Assembly (NCBI RefSeq): GCF_014230315.1
Contig: NZ_JACLAW010000003.1
Location: 248,001 to 312,000, forward strand
From: Novosphingobium flavum
GTDB taxonomy: Bacteria > Pseudomonadota > Alphaproteobacteria > Sphingomonadales > Sphingomonadaceae
DNA: 64,000 nucleotides
Direction of reading: 5' to 3'
Shown: one piece after another, positions 26,742-36,100 of the stretch
Numbering within the stretch: the stretch's first letter is position 1
Layout: each line of letters starts with the position of its first letter
The notes under the pieces: generated by a model
What the model was told of the DNA's origin: nothing
Databases searched by the model: none
The model's input: only the letters and a program-made list of their open reading frames with translations
Made by a program: the position numbers and the translations under genes

Positions 26742-28139
26742 TCAGATCGGGAAATGCCCGGGCTGGGTCTCGATCGTGATCCAGCGGGTCTCGGTGAAGC
26801 TGTCGATGCCCTGGCGTCCGCCGAAGCGGCCATAGCCCGAGGCGCCAACCCCGCCGAAGGGCATCTGCGCCTCGTCGTGCACGGTCGGGCCGTTGACATG
26901 GCAAATGCCCGACTTGATCCGGCGCGCCACCGACAGGCCCTTGGCAGTGTCCCTGGTGAAGACTGCGGCGGAGAGGCCATATTGCGTGTCGTTGGCAAGC
27001 TCGATCGCGTGCTCGGTATCGCGGGCGCGGATCACCGCGACCACCGGGCCGAAGCTCTCATCGCGGTAGAGGTCCATCGCCGCGGTGACCTCGGCCACAA
27101 CGGTAGCGGGCATCAGCACGCTGTCACCCTTGCCGCCCGCGACCACTGCCGCGCCCTTGGCCACGGCATCCTCGATCAGCGCATTGACGTGGCTGACCGT
27201 CTTGCGGTCGACCACGGCGCCCAAGGGCGTCTTGCCCTCGCGCGGGTCGCCCGCCGGCATGGCCTGAGCCTTGGCCGCGAACTTGGCGATGAAGGCATCG
27301 GCCACGGCCTCGACCACAATGATCCGCTCGGTCGACATGCAGATCTGGCCCTGGTTCATGAAGGCACCGAAGGCCGCAGCCTTGACCGCCTCGTCAAGGT
27401 CGGCATCCTCGAGCACCAAGAGCGGCGCCTTGCCGCCCAGTTCGAGCAGGCAGGGCTTGAGGTGTTCGGCCGCCCGCTTGGCGATGATCTTGCCCACGCC
27501 CGTAGAGCCGGTGAAGTTGATCCGCTTGACCTCGGGCGCATCGATCAGCGCGCCAACAACTGCCGCCGCATCCTCGGGCGCATTGGTGACGACATTGACC
27601 ACGCCTTCCGGGAAACCCGCCTCGGCAAAGGCCGCGATGATCAGGGCGTGGACCTCGGGGCAGGTCTCGCTCGCCTTGAGGATCACCGCATTGCCGCAGG
27701 CCAGTGGCACGGCGATGGCGCGCACGCCGAGAATGATCGGCGCGTTCCACGGCGCGATGCCGAGAATCACCCCGACCGGCTCCTTGAGTGCCATCGACAG
27801 GCAGCCCGGCTTGTCGGACGGGATCACCTCGCCCGCGATCTGCGTGGTCAGCGCGGCCGCCTCGCGCACCATGCCGGCGGCGAGCATCAGGTTGAACATG
27901 GCCCAGCCCGCGGTCGAGCCGGTCTCGGCCATCATCGCCGCCACGAAGGCATCCTTGCGCGCCAGCAGGGCATCGGCCGCCTTCATCAGAACGCTGCGAC
28001 GCGCATTCGGGCCCTGCTGAGACCAGGCCGCGAAGCCAGCCTGCGCCTTGGCCGCGATTCCCGGAATGTCCCCGGCCTGCATCGCCTCCGCCGCAGAGGC
28101 GACGCCGCCCGTAATCGGGTTGATCCGTTCGAACTTCAT
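26742..28139 (-). CDS. NAD(P)-dependent aldehyde dehydrogenase (vanillin/salicylaldehyde type)
   Basis: 465 residues from the ATG at 28139, preceded by GGGAGAG. Landmarks: APWNAPIILGVRAIAVPLAC, NFTGSTGVGKIIAKRAAEH, catalytic Glu in LLELGGKAPLLVLEDADLDE, catalytic Cys in NQGQICMSTERIIV, and late ESFGPVVAVI. The shape resembles the class containing vanillin and salicylaldehyde dehydrogenases. It oxidises an aldehyde to an acid in the cytoplasm. The paired DUF3237 gene gives no further substrate hint. Confidence 0.9.
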   Translation of the reverse strand: MKFERINPITGGVASAAEAMQAGDIPGIAAKAQAGFAAWSQQGPNARRSVLMKAADALLARKDAFVAAMMAETGSTAGWAMFNLMLAAGMVREAAALTTQIAGEVIPSDKPGCLSMALKEPVGVILGIAPWNAPIILGVRAIAVPLACGNAVILKASETCPEVHALIIAAFAEAGFPEGVVNVVTNAPEDAAAVVGALIDAPEVKRINFTGSTGVGKIIAKRAAEHLKPCLLELGGKAPLLVLEDADLDEAVKAAAFGAFMNQGQICMSTERIIVVEAVADAFIAKFAAKAQAMPAGDPREGKTPLGAVVDRKTVSHVNALIEDAVAKGAAVVAGGKGDSVLMPATVVAEVTAAMDLYRDESFGPVVAVIRARDTEHAIELANDTQYGLSAAVFTRDTAKGLSVARRIKSGICHVNGPTVHDEAQMPFGGVGASGYGRFGGRQGIDSFTETRWITIETQPGHFPI

Positions 28140-28323
28140 ATCGCGACTCTCCCAAGGCAAACTTTAGCTATTCTTGATAGCAATATCGCAGCCAAGGGCC
28201 TGCTGCAAGCCCGTTTGCCGTTCCAACTCCCGCGCCGTTGGCGCCCTGTTTGCAGGGGCTGCGCCCGCAATGCCGCTTTCCGCTTGCCTCGAAACGGCAG
28301 GAAACATAAGGCCCTGCCCGGAT

Positions 28324-28403
<80 letters not shown>

Positions 28404-28467
28404 CCAGTTTAGCCCGGATTCACAACACCCCCACTGGCGATCGCCGGTCGCCGAAAGGCACGGTGGC

Positions 28468-29007
28468 TCAGACCGGTTCCAGGGCAGACAATCCACTCTC
28501 CGGGAACAGGGCTTCGATGAAGCCGAACTTCGTCATGTCCCGAATGCGCTGGGGGTAAAGTACGCCGTTCAGATGGTCGAACTCGTGCTGGAAGACCCGG
28601 GCGTGAAAGCCTTGTGCCTCGCGCTCCATGACGCGGCCATCCTCCAGTGTGCCGCCGTAGCGGATATGCGTTGCGCGCGGGACGAGGCCGCGCATGCCGG
28701 GCACCGACAGGCAGCCCTCCCAGCCATCTTCGACTTCATCGCTCAAGATCTCGACCCATGGATTGATGAGCGTTGTCACGGGGACGGGAAGTTCGTCAGG
28801 ATAGCGCGGATTGGCGGTGAAGCCGAAGATCATCAGGCGTAGATCGATCCCGATCTGGGGCGCGGCGAGGCCCACCCCGTTGGTCGCGTGCATGGTCTCG
28901 TACATGTCCGCGATAATGGCCTTGAGCTCCGGATCATGGACATCGTCGACCGGCCTCGCCACGGACAGGAGGCGAGGATCACCCATCTTCAATATCTCGC
29001 GGATCAT
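28468..29007 (-). CDS. def: Peptide deformylase
   Basis: 179 residues. The three family motifs are intact: [18 protein letters not shown] and QHEFDHLNG, which together supply the metal-binding Cys and two His and the catalytic Glu. It removes the N-formyl group from new proteins. The C-terminal tail after RDMTKFGF is short and typical of class I enzymes. Neither fmt nor recR, common neighbours of def, is next to it. Its start overlaps the end of a truncated frame at 28979. Confidence 0.96.
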   Translation of the reverse strand: MIREILKMGDPRLLSVARPVDDVHDPELKAIIADMYETMHATNGVGLAAPQIGIDLRLMIFGFTANPRYPDELPVPVTTLINPWVEILSDEVEDGWEGCLSVPGMRGLVPRATHIRYGGTLEDGRVMEREAQGFHARVFQHEFDHLNGVLYPQRIRDMTKFGFIEALFPESGLSALEPV

Positions 29008-29250
29008 TGCCGTCTCCGAGTGTGATCGCCGGCCCCCGAGTCAAGAACCGGCCAAGACGTTTGGCATGAGCCTGCGACCAGATCACGTCCGAATAGTAGG
29101 CCTTGGCAACATCCGGGTGCGAGCGGATTCGCGCCTCGAGGCGGTTGGCGCCGACATCGCGGAACAGCGGATTGGCCGGATCGAAGCCTTTGCCCAGCGC
29201 CTTGTCCTCAAGCCGGTTGAGACGATCGCCCCACAAGGCCGAAGCAATTC
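28979..29250 (-). pseudogene. Truncated reading frame of unknown origin
   Basis: The frame opens directly after an in-frame stop at 29249-29251 and has no ATG; a TTG at 29236 would give 85 residues. The protein is helical and charged, with segments such as KGFDPANPLFRDVGANRLEA and PDVAKAYYSDVIWSQAHAKR. It overlaps the start of def by 29 bases and borders AT-rich DNA. It looks like the C-terminal remnant of a longer protein cut off by a rearrangement, but I cannot name the parent. Confidence 0.4.
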
Positions 29251-29472
29251 AACGACAAATAATCACACTTCTAATTTAATTAATTATGATTGATTTAACG
29301 TATATTATCAACGATCCCATCACTGTTATATAATTTTCTGGCACATCACTAAATAATAAATATTGTAATTTCCAGTCGCGACATTATGAAGCATCACTTC
29401 AATTGCCCTTGCCTCACAGCAGGCCTTGAGCCACCATCGAATGGACCTGCGCAACTGCTGGGGGTAAATAAA
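29251..29472. other. AT-rich non-coding stretch
   Basis: Bases about 29255-29385 are much richer in A and T than anything else in the window and carry no credible gene. The stretch joins the truncated frame to the exported hydrolase-like gene. It could hold the promoter of that gene or be the scar of an insertion. No inverted repeat ends or target duplications could be found by eye. Confidence 0.6.
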
Positions 29473-30891
29473 GTGAACGAAAAGAACCTGAAGGCAAGGT
29501 TGGGGATTGGAGCGCTGGCAGCGTTGCTTCTGCTGAACCCTGGACTGCGGGTCAGCGCGCAACAGGCGCCCGCGGAGGGTGGAGCCCGTCTCGGCCCCGG
29601 CGAAGTCACCGCGCCGACGGGGCCGGTAGACAACGACCAATTGCATGTCACCTACGTGCGCCTCGGCTCCAACCGTGCCGAAGGATTTCTGTATGAACCC
29701 AAGGGGCGCGGCGCCAATGCGCGGGTAGCGATCCTCTATGCCGCCCCGCAGGTTCCGGCCATTGCGGACATCGGCTTCAATCCGCCGCCGGTTGAATTGG
29801 CCAGCCGCGGATACCGCGTGCTCTATGTCCGGCACATCTATCAGGCCGGCGATCTGGCCATGCCCCTCGACGGATTTGCCGAAACGTCGCGCGGCATCAG
29901 CTATCTGCGCAGTTTGCCGGGCGTCGAGCGCGTGGTGCTCGTCGGCTGGGGCCTGAGCGCCGCGTCAACCACGCTTTATGCATCAGTCGCCGCAAACGGG
30001 CCAGCAGCCTGCCAGTATCCGCAGGTGCTGGTTCCCTGCAAGACCGAGGAAGCATCTGGCCTGGCGAAGCCTGACGGCCTGGTGCTGCTGGACCCGGGCC
30101 TCGCTGCCGCCGACAAGCCGTTTGCGGTCGATCCGGCTTATGAGGGCAACGGCCGCACCCGGCAGGATCTCGACGAATATTCGGCCGCCAACGGCTATGA
30201 CGCCGCGACCGGCACAGCGAAATACTCTGCCGACTTCCGCAAGCGCTACTACGCGGCCCAATCGGCACGTAACAACAAGGTGGTTGACGACGCGATCGCG
30301 CGCCGGAAACTGGTCGACGAGGGCAAGGGTCCGTTTCTGGGCGACGAGCCCATGTCAGTTCCCGGCACCAACAGCACGGGCAGTGGTTCAGGCCTGTTCA
30401 AGACCGATCTCAGCCTGCTCGCTCACACCAAGCGGCCGCATATCCTGCTGAAGGCGGACGGGTCGCAACCGATGGAGATCATCAGGACCACCCGCAAGCC
30501 GAGCAGCGGGGTAAAATCCGTTGGCCGCACCGGCCAGTGCTGCGGCTACACGCTGCGCCGCTTCATGGCCAACGATGCCATCCGTACCACGAAAGACTTT
30601 GCGATGACCGAGGACGATGTCCTCGGCGTAGAATGGCGGTCATCGAACCTCAGCGTGCCCGGTGCCGCCGAGGGGGTAGCCGTGCCCTCACTGGTCATGA
30701 GCATGACCTGCTTCATGTTCGTCGTGCCCTCCGAAGTCATCTACGACCATCTGGCGGCGAAGGACAAAACGCTCGTGGGCGTGGAAGGCACGGGACATCT
30801 GTTTACGGCCTGCGGCCCCGAGTTTGGCGATACCAAGAAGCGCACGTTCGACTACATCACGAGTTGGCTGAGCAAGTCCGGACGCTTCTGA
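29473..30891 (+). CDS. Exported alpha/beta-hydrolase-like protein
   Basis: 472 residues from the GTG at 29473, chosen because GGGGG precedes it and a signal peptide then follows (KARLGIGALAALLLLNPGLR, cleavage near SAQQA). The fold is suggested by YEPKGRGANARVAILYAAPQ, SRGYRVLYVRHIYQAGD and VVLVGWGLSAASTTLYASVA, where the nucleophile elbow reads GLSAA instead of GxSxG, plus a late GTGHLFTACGPE. A long unusual middle region (about 200-330) is an insert. Base composition is less GC-rich than the neighbours. Activity uncertain. Confidence 0.7.
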   Translation: MNEKNLKARLGIGALAALLLLNPGLRVSAQQAPAEGGARLGPGEVTAPTGPVDNDQLHVTYVRLGSNRAEGFLYEPKGRGANARVAILYAAPQVPAIADIGFNPPPVELASRGYRVLYVRHIYQAGDLAMPLDGFAETSRGISYLRSLPGVERVVLVGWGLSAASTTLYASVAANGPAACQYPQVLVPCKTEEASGLAKPDGLVLLDPGLAAADKPFAVDPAYEGNGRTRQDLDEYSAANGYDAATGTAKYSADFRKRYYAAQSARNNKVVDDAIARRKLVDEGKGPFLGDEPMSVPGTNSTGSGSGLFKTDLSLLAHTKRPHILLKADGSQPMEIIRTTRKPSSGVKSVGRTGQCCGYTLRRFMANDAIRTTKDFAMTEDDVLGVEWRSSNLSVPGAAEGVAVPSLVMSMTCFMFVVPSEVIYDHLAAKDKTLVGVEGTGHLFTACGPEFGDTKKRTFDYITSWLSKSGRF

Positions 30892-30898
30892 ACAAATT

Positions 30899-30937
30899 GA
30901 ACATCCGGTGACTGTATTGGCCGGTCACCGGGTGTTC
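30899..30937 (+). terminator. Hairpin after the exported hydrolase-like gene
   Basis: A 14-base stem with one G-U pair (30899-30912 with 30924-30937) and an 11-base loop lies 8 bases after the stop. There is no U tract, so it may act with Rho or protect the 3' end. Confidence 0.45.
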
Positions 30938-31037
30938 GAATGGCGCCATGCTCTTCAGTACGGGCGCTGCGGGGCAAGGGCGATTTGGCTGCCCACCGGT
31001 TGACCTTGCCGCCTTGGCCGCCCTAAGGCTTGCGGTC

Positions 31038-31727
31038 ATGGCGGGACGCATTCTCCTGATCGAGGACGACCAGCGGCTGGGCGACTATGTTTCCGGCGGG
31101 CTGGCCGAGCACAATTTCACGGTGGACCGGGCCAGCAATGGCCGCGACGGGCTGTTCCTCGCCACGGACGAGACTTTCGATTGCGTGATCCTCGACCGGA
31201 TGTTGCCTGGGATGGACGGGCTGGCCGTGCTGCGCGCCCTGCGCGCTGCGGGACTGACCGTGCCGGTCATCGTGCTGTCGGCGCTGGGCGATACCGACGC
31301 GCGGATCGAGGGGCTGACCGCGGGGGCGGACGACTATCTGGCCAAGCCCTTTTCCTTTGCCGAACTGCTGGCGCGAATCCAGGCCGTGCGGCGGCGCGGA
31401 TCGAATGCGCCGGCGGAACAGGCCGTGCTGCGCTGCGCCGATCTCGAACTTGACCGGCTCGCCCGGCAGGTCAAGCGCGGCAGCCGCCGCATCGCCATGC
31501 AGCCGCGCGAGTTCCGCCTGCTCGAATACCTCATGCTTCACCAGGGCGAGGTCGTGACCCGGACCATGCTGCTCGAGGCGGTGTGGGACTATCATTTCGA
31601 TCCCGGCACCAACGTGATCGACGTCCACATCAGCCGCCTGCGCCGCAAGATCGACGATGGCGAGGCCCAGGCCCTGCTCCAGACCGTGCGCGGGGCCGGC
31701 TACCGCCTGGCCGCGGACCCGGCCTGA
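31038..31727 (+). CDS. OmpR-family response regulator
   Basis: 229 residues from the ATG at 31038. The receiver domain shows the acidic pair in LLIEDDQRLGDYV, phospho-Asp in DCVILDRMLPGMDG, the Thr/Ser position in VIVLSALGDTDAR and Lys in DDYLAKPFSFAELLARI. The winged-helix output domain follows (QPREFRLLEYLMLHQGEVVT, NVIDVHISRLRRKID). The cognate kinase gene starts 12 bases after its stop. Target genes are not evident. Confidence 0.95.
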   Translation: MAGRILLIEDDQRLGDYVSGGLAEHNFTVDRASNGRDGLFLATDETFDCVILDRMLPGMDGLAVLRALRAAGLTVPVIVLSALGDTDARIEGLTAGADDYLAKPFSFAELLARIQAVRRRGSNAPAEQAVLRCADLELDRLARQVKRGSRRIAMQPREFRLLEYLMLHQGEVVTRTMLLEAVWDYHFDPGTNVIDVHISRLRRKIDDGEAQALLQTVRGAGYRLAADPA

Positions 31728-31739
31728 GCGGCCGGGCCG

Positions 31740-33131
31740 GTGCCGCGCCGCCTGCTCTCATCCACCGCCGCGCGGCTGGTCGCGGCGATCTTCGTCCTCC
31801 AGCTGGTGGTGATGACCATCGCCATCCTGCTGCTGCGCAGCCAGATGCTGCAGGTGATCGAGGGCGACCGGGCCCGCCAGATCGCCGACCTGCGCGACGA
31901 CCTTGTCACGGCCTATTATGACGGCGGGCGCGAGGGGCTGGCCCGGCAGTTGGCCGAGCGGCGCGGCGCCCTGGCCGATCCGCTGGTCTTTGCCGCCGTG
32001 ACCGGCGGACCGGGCGCGGCCCCGCCGGTGCTGGTCAACCTCGCCCGGTTGCCCGGCCTTGGCCCGACTGACCGACCGGTAGCCCTTCCGGTCGTGCGCG
32101 AGGGCCATGTCCAACCGACCGATGGGGTGGCCCTTGCCACCGAAATGTCGGACGGTTCCCGGCTGGTCGTCGGCACGCTGACCGCGCCCGACCGCAGTTT
32201 CGACCTCGCCTTTGCCGAGGCCTTCACGCTTACCCTCGTGCTGACCATCGTCATGTCGCTGGCCGGCGCGCTCGGCATCGGCTGGGTGATCAGCCGCCGC
32301 ACCCACGCCATCGCCGAAACCGCCGCCGCGCTCGCCTCCGGCGATTTCGCGGCGCGGGTGCGCAGCGAGGATACGGCCGACGGGTTCGATCACCTCAGCC
32401 GCCAGATCAACCTGATGGCCGAACGGATCGACGCCCTGGTGACGGAACTGAAATCGATCTCGGGCGCGCTGGCCCATGACCTGCGCTCGCCGGTCGCGCG
32501 GCTGCGCGCGGCAATCGACACCGCGACCGAGGCCGCGCCCGATGGCCCGGCGGGCGAGGCCCTGGCCTTGGCGCGGGCCGATGCCGAGGCGCTGGAAACC
32601 ATGCTGACCGGCGCGCTCGACCTTGCCCGGGTGGAAAGCGGCGCGCTGCACGATCGCCGGGTCCGGCTCGACCTTGGTGAAGTGGCCGCCGATCTCGTCG
32701 AGCTTTATGAGCCGCTGGCCGAGCAGGCCGGCAAGGAACTGACCGTGACAGGCGGCCCGGCCTTCGCCCTGGCCGACCGGGAGCTTATCAGCCGGGCCCT
32801 GGCCAACCTGATCGACAATGCGCTCAAATATGGCGGCAACCGGATCGCGGTAAGCGTTGGGGTGGCGGAGCCGGACCTGATCCTCGCCGTTGCCGACGAT
32901 GGCCCCGGGATCGCCGCGCAGGACCGGCCGCGCGTTGTCGAGCGCTTTACCCGGCTCGACCATTCGCGCGGCGCGCCGGGAACCGGGCTGGGCCTTGCGA
33001 TGGTCACCGCCGTGGCCCGGCTCCACGGCGGTGTGCTCGAACTATCAGACGCCGGCGAGAGCCCCGGCGGGCGCGGCGGAAAGATGGGCGGCGGTCTTGT
33101 CGCCCGCCTGCGCCTGCCCAGCTGCGCCTGA
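31740..33131 (+). CDS. Sensor histidine kinase (partner of the OmpR-type regulator)
   Basis: 463 residues with a GTG start. Two membrane helices (about 12-33 and 160-185) bracket a periplasmic sensor, followed by HAMP, HisKA with SGALAHDLRSPVARLRA and an intact ATP-binding domain (ISRALANLIDNALKYGG, VADDGPGI, GAPGTGLGLAMV). It senses an envelope signal and phosphorylates the regulator upstream. Its last 87 bases overlap the 3' end of the convergent GH18-NodB-GT2 gene. Confidence 0.95.
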   Translation: MPRRLLSSTAARLVAAIFVLQLVVMTIAILLLRSQMLQVIEGDRARQIADLRDDLVTAYYDGGREGLARQLAERRGALADPLVFAAVTGGPGAAPPVLVNLARLPGLGPTDRPVALPVVREGHVQPTDGVALATEMSDGSRLVVGTLTAPDRSFDLAFAEAFTLTLVLTIVMSLAGALGIGWVISRRTHAIAETAAALASGDFAARVRSEDTADGFDHLSRQINLMAERIDALVTELKSISGALAHDLRSPVARLRAAIDTATEAAPDGPAGEALALARADAEALETMLTGALDLARVESGALHDRRVRLDLGEVAADLVELYEPLAEQAGKELTVTGGPAFALADRELISRALANLIDNALKYGGNRIAVSVGVAEPDLILAVADDGPGIAAQDRPRVVERFTRLDHSRGAPGTGLGLAMVTAVARLHGGVLELSDAGESPGGRGGKMGGGLVARLRLPSCA

Positions 33132-36100
33132 GGCCGCGACAGGACCTGCCCCCGGCCCTTCGTCCGGCCCCTGCCCCGGCGCCGAGACCCGCCCGGTCCG
33201 GTCGAGCTTGCCCCAGCCCTGCGCCATGCCGCCAAGCGCAGCGCCGGTCGCGCGGATCACCACCGAATACATCACCTGCCGGTAGACGAAGCGCTGGGCG
33301 AGCAGCAGGAACGGCCGGAACTTCTCGCCCCGAACGTCGAGCTTGAAGGCGACGAGACCGCACAGGAGGTCGACCACGGTGAAGCAGGCCCAGTAAGCGC
33401 CCATCCGCAGCACGTCGGTCTCGGTCTGGGCCCAGCCGTGCTGCACCACGCGCACGACCGTGCCGATGATCGAGATGGCGAGCGCAAGATCGATCAGCGG
33501 CGAGACCACGGCGAAGACGATCTGGAACAGCCAGGCCTGCGGCATCCCGACCAGCGCCAGCCCGCTCGGGCGGCCCTCGCGCATCACGCGGCGGTGCTTC
33601 CACAGGCACTGCAGCGTGCCGAACGACCAGCGGAAGCGCTGCTTCGACAGGGCGTGGAAGGTCTCGGGCGCCTCGGTCCAGGCCACGGCTTCCTCGTCGT
33701 AGGCCACCTGCCAGCCCTTGCGCTGGATCGCGATGGTCAGGTCCTGGTCCTCGGCCAGGGTGTCTTCGGGATAGCCACCGACCGCGTCGAGCGCCGTGCG
33801 CCGCCAGGCGCCGACCGCGCCGGGCACGACCATGATCGCATCGAACCGGGTGAGCGCCCGCCGCTCGATGTTCTGGGCGGTGACATACTCCACCGCCTGC
33901 CAGCGGGTGACGAGGTTGACCCGGTTGCCGACCTTGGCATTGCCCGCCACGGCCCCGATCCGCTCGTCGGCGAACCAGCGCACGAGGCGCGAGATGCATT
34001 CCCGCTCGAACTGGGTATCGGCATCGAGCGCGACCACGATCTCGCCCCGCGCCAGCTTGAGCGCGCGGTTGAGCGCCGAGGCCTTGCCGCCGTTTTCCAG
34101 GGTCATCAGCCGCACCCGCGGCTCGTCACCGAAAGCGGCGGCGACGATCGCGCTGGTCCCGTCCTTCGAGCCGTCGTCGGCCACGATCACTTCCAGCTCG
34201 GGCCAGTCGCTATCGAGAATCCGGCGCACCGAGGCCTCGATCACCCGCTCCTCGTTATAGGCCGGGACGATCACGGTGACGGTCGGACGGAACGGCCGCT
34301 CGGGGTCCACGTCCGGCAGGCGGCGGCGGGCCGGCATCAGGGCCAGCGCGGCAAGGCTGACCGCGCGCAGCACGCCAAGCGCGATGGCGAAGAAGAACAG
34401 CCAGTCGAGCCCCTGGATGCCGATTCCGATCACGGTAAAGGCGGCCACGTCGGCGCGCACGGCGGCAAGGTCCACTCCCTCGATCCGCGGCATCACGGCG
34501 TCACGGTCCAGCCCGGCCAGGGTCGAGACCGGGACCAGGCGGTAACCGTCATGTTCCAGCCGTTCGATGATCTGCGGCAGGGCCGCCACGGTCTGCGAGC
34601 GGTCGCCGCCGCCGTCATGCAGCAGGACCACGTTGGCGGAGCGGTTCGGGTCGTTCGCCTCAACCTGCGCGATGGTGCGCTGGACGATGGCATCGACCCC
34701 GGGGCGCATCCAGTCGTCCGGGTCGACGTGCAGGCCGACGACCGTATAGCCATGCTTCTGGGCGAGCAGGGCCGGCCCGAGTTCGTCGGCCGTGGTCGGC
34801 TCGGCGTCCCCGAAATAGGGCGCGCGGAACAGGCGGGTCGAGCGGCCGGTATAGGCCTCGATCAGCCGCTGGGTGGCGTTCAGTTCCAGCCCCACTCCGG
34901 TCTCGGCCTCGTCGGCCATGTTGGGGTGCGTGTAGCTGTGATTGCCCAGCTCGTCGCCGTCGGCCACCAGCCGCTGCAGCACGCCCCGGTTCGCCACGCC
35001 GTTCTCGCCGACGATGAAGAAGGTCCCCGGCACGTGGTAGCGTTCCAGCACCGACAGGATCTTGGGCGTCCAGGTCGGGTCCGGGCCATCGTCGAAGGTC
35101 AGGGCGATCAGCTTGGGGCGATTGCCGGTGCGCTGCACGACATAGGGGGTGGGCAGCTCGTCGAACCGCTCGGCGCGAATCAGGCCCGATCCGCGCGAAT
35201 CGAAGGTGATCGCGCGCTTGCCCGGAGTGGGCGCGGCGGCCACGCGCAGGATCTCGCCCTGCCCCTCGACATCGGCGTTCTCCGCCTCGGAAATGGTTTC
35301 GAGCGAGGTTGTGCGGTGCTTCGCCCGCCAGTCGGCCAGTGCGGTCCAGAAGCCCGGATCTTCCGAGCCGAGGCGCCACAGGCCGACGCTCTCGATGCCC
35401 ATCCGGCGCAGCTGCTGCATCTCGTTCCAGCTCGCCACGGCATCGAGCGTCCACACGTCATGGCGGTGGCCGTCATCGTCGGCATAGGAGAAGCCGGCAT
35501 TGCCCGCGGCCGGAACAAAGGTCGGCCGGGTCTCGCTGTCGCGCGCGGCGAGCCAGGATTCCTCGACCGACAGCGCATCGGCATGGCCGTCGTGCCAATC
35601 ATAGCCGTAATTGCCCAGCGCGGCGACGATCTTGTCACGTGGCATCTCGCGCAGCAGCCGGGCCATGTTGGAAACGAACCAGCCGTCCGAGGCGATCGGC
35701 CCCGGCTGGCCGCCCTGCCAGTGCTCGTCGTAGGCCATCAGCACCACGCGGTCCGAGGCCTTGGCCAGCGCCGCGGCAGGCCAGGCCGCGTTGTCGATCG
35801 GCATGGTGACCGAGACCAGCTTGCCGCGCGGAGCGAGCGCGGCCTTCGTTTCCGCCACGAGCCGAACGAGATCGGGCAAAGACTGGTCAGGCAGGCTTTC
35901 GAAGTCGTACATCACCCCGGCATCGCCGGTGCGGGCGAGGTAATTGGCGATCTGGCCGATCATCGCCGTGCGGCGGCGCGGATCGTGCATGAGCGCGGCG
36001 GTCTGTGCCCCGTCCCATTCGCCGTCGGTGATGTTCTGGAACACCGGCATGATCAGCGGGCGGTGCATGGCATTGCCGACGATGCGGCGCAGCGGCGGAT

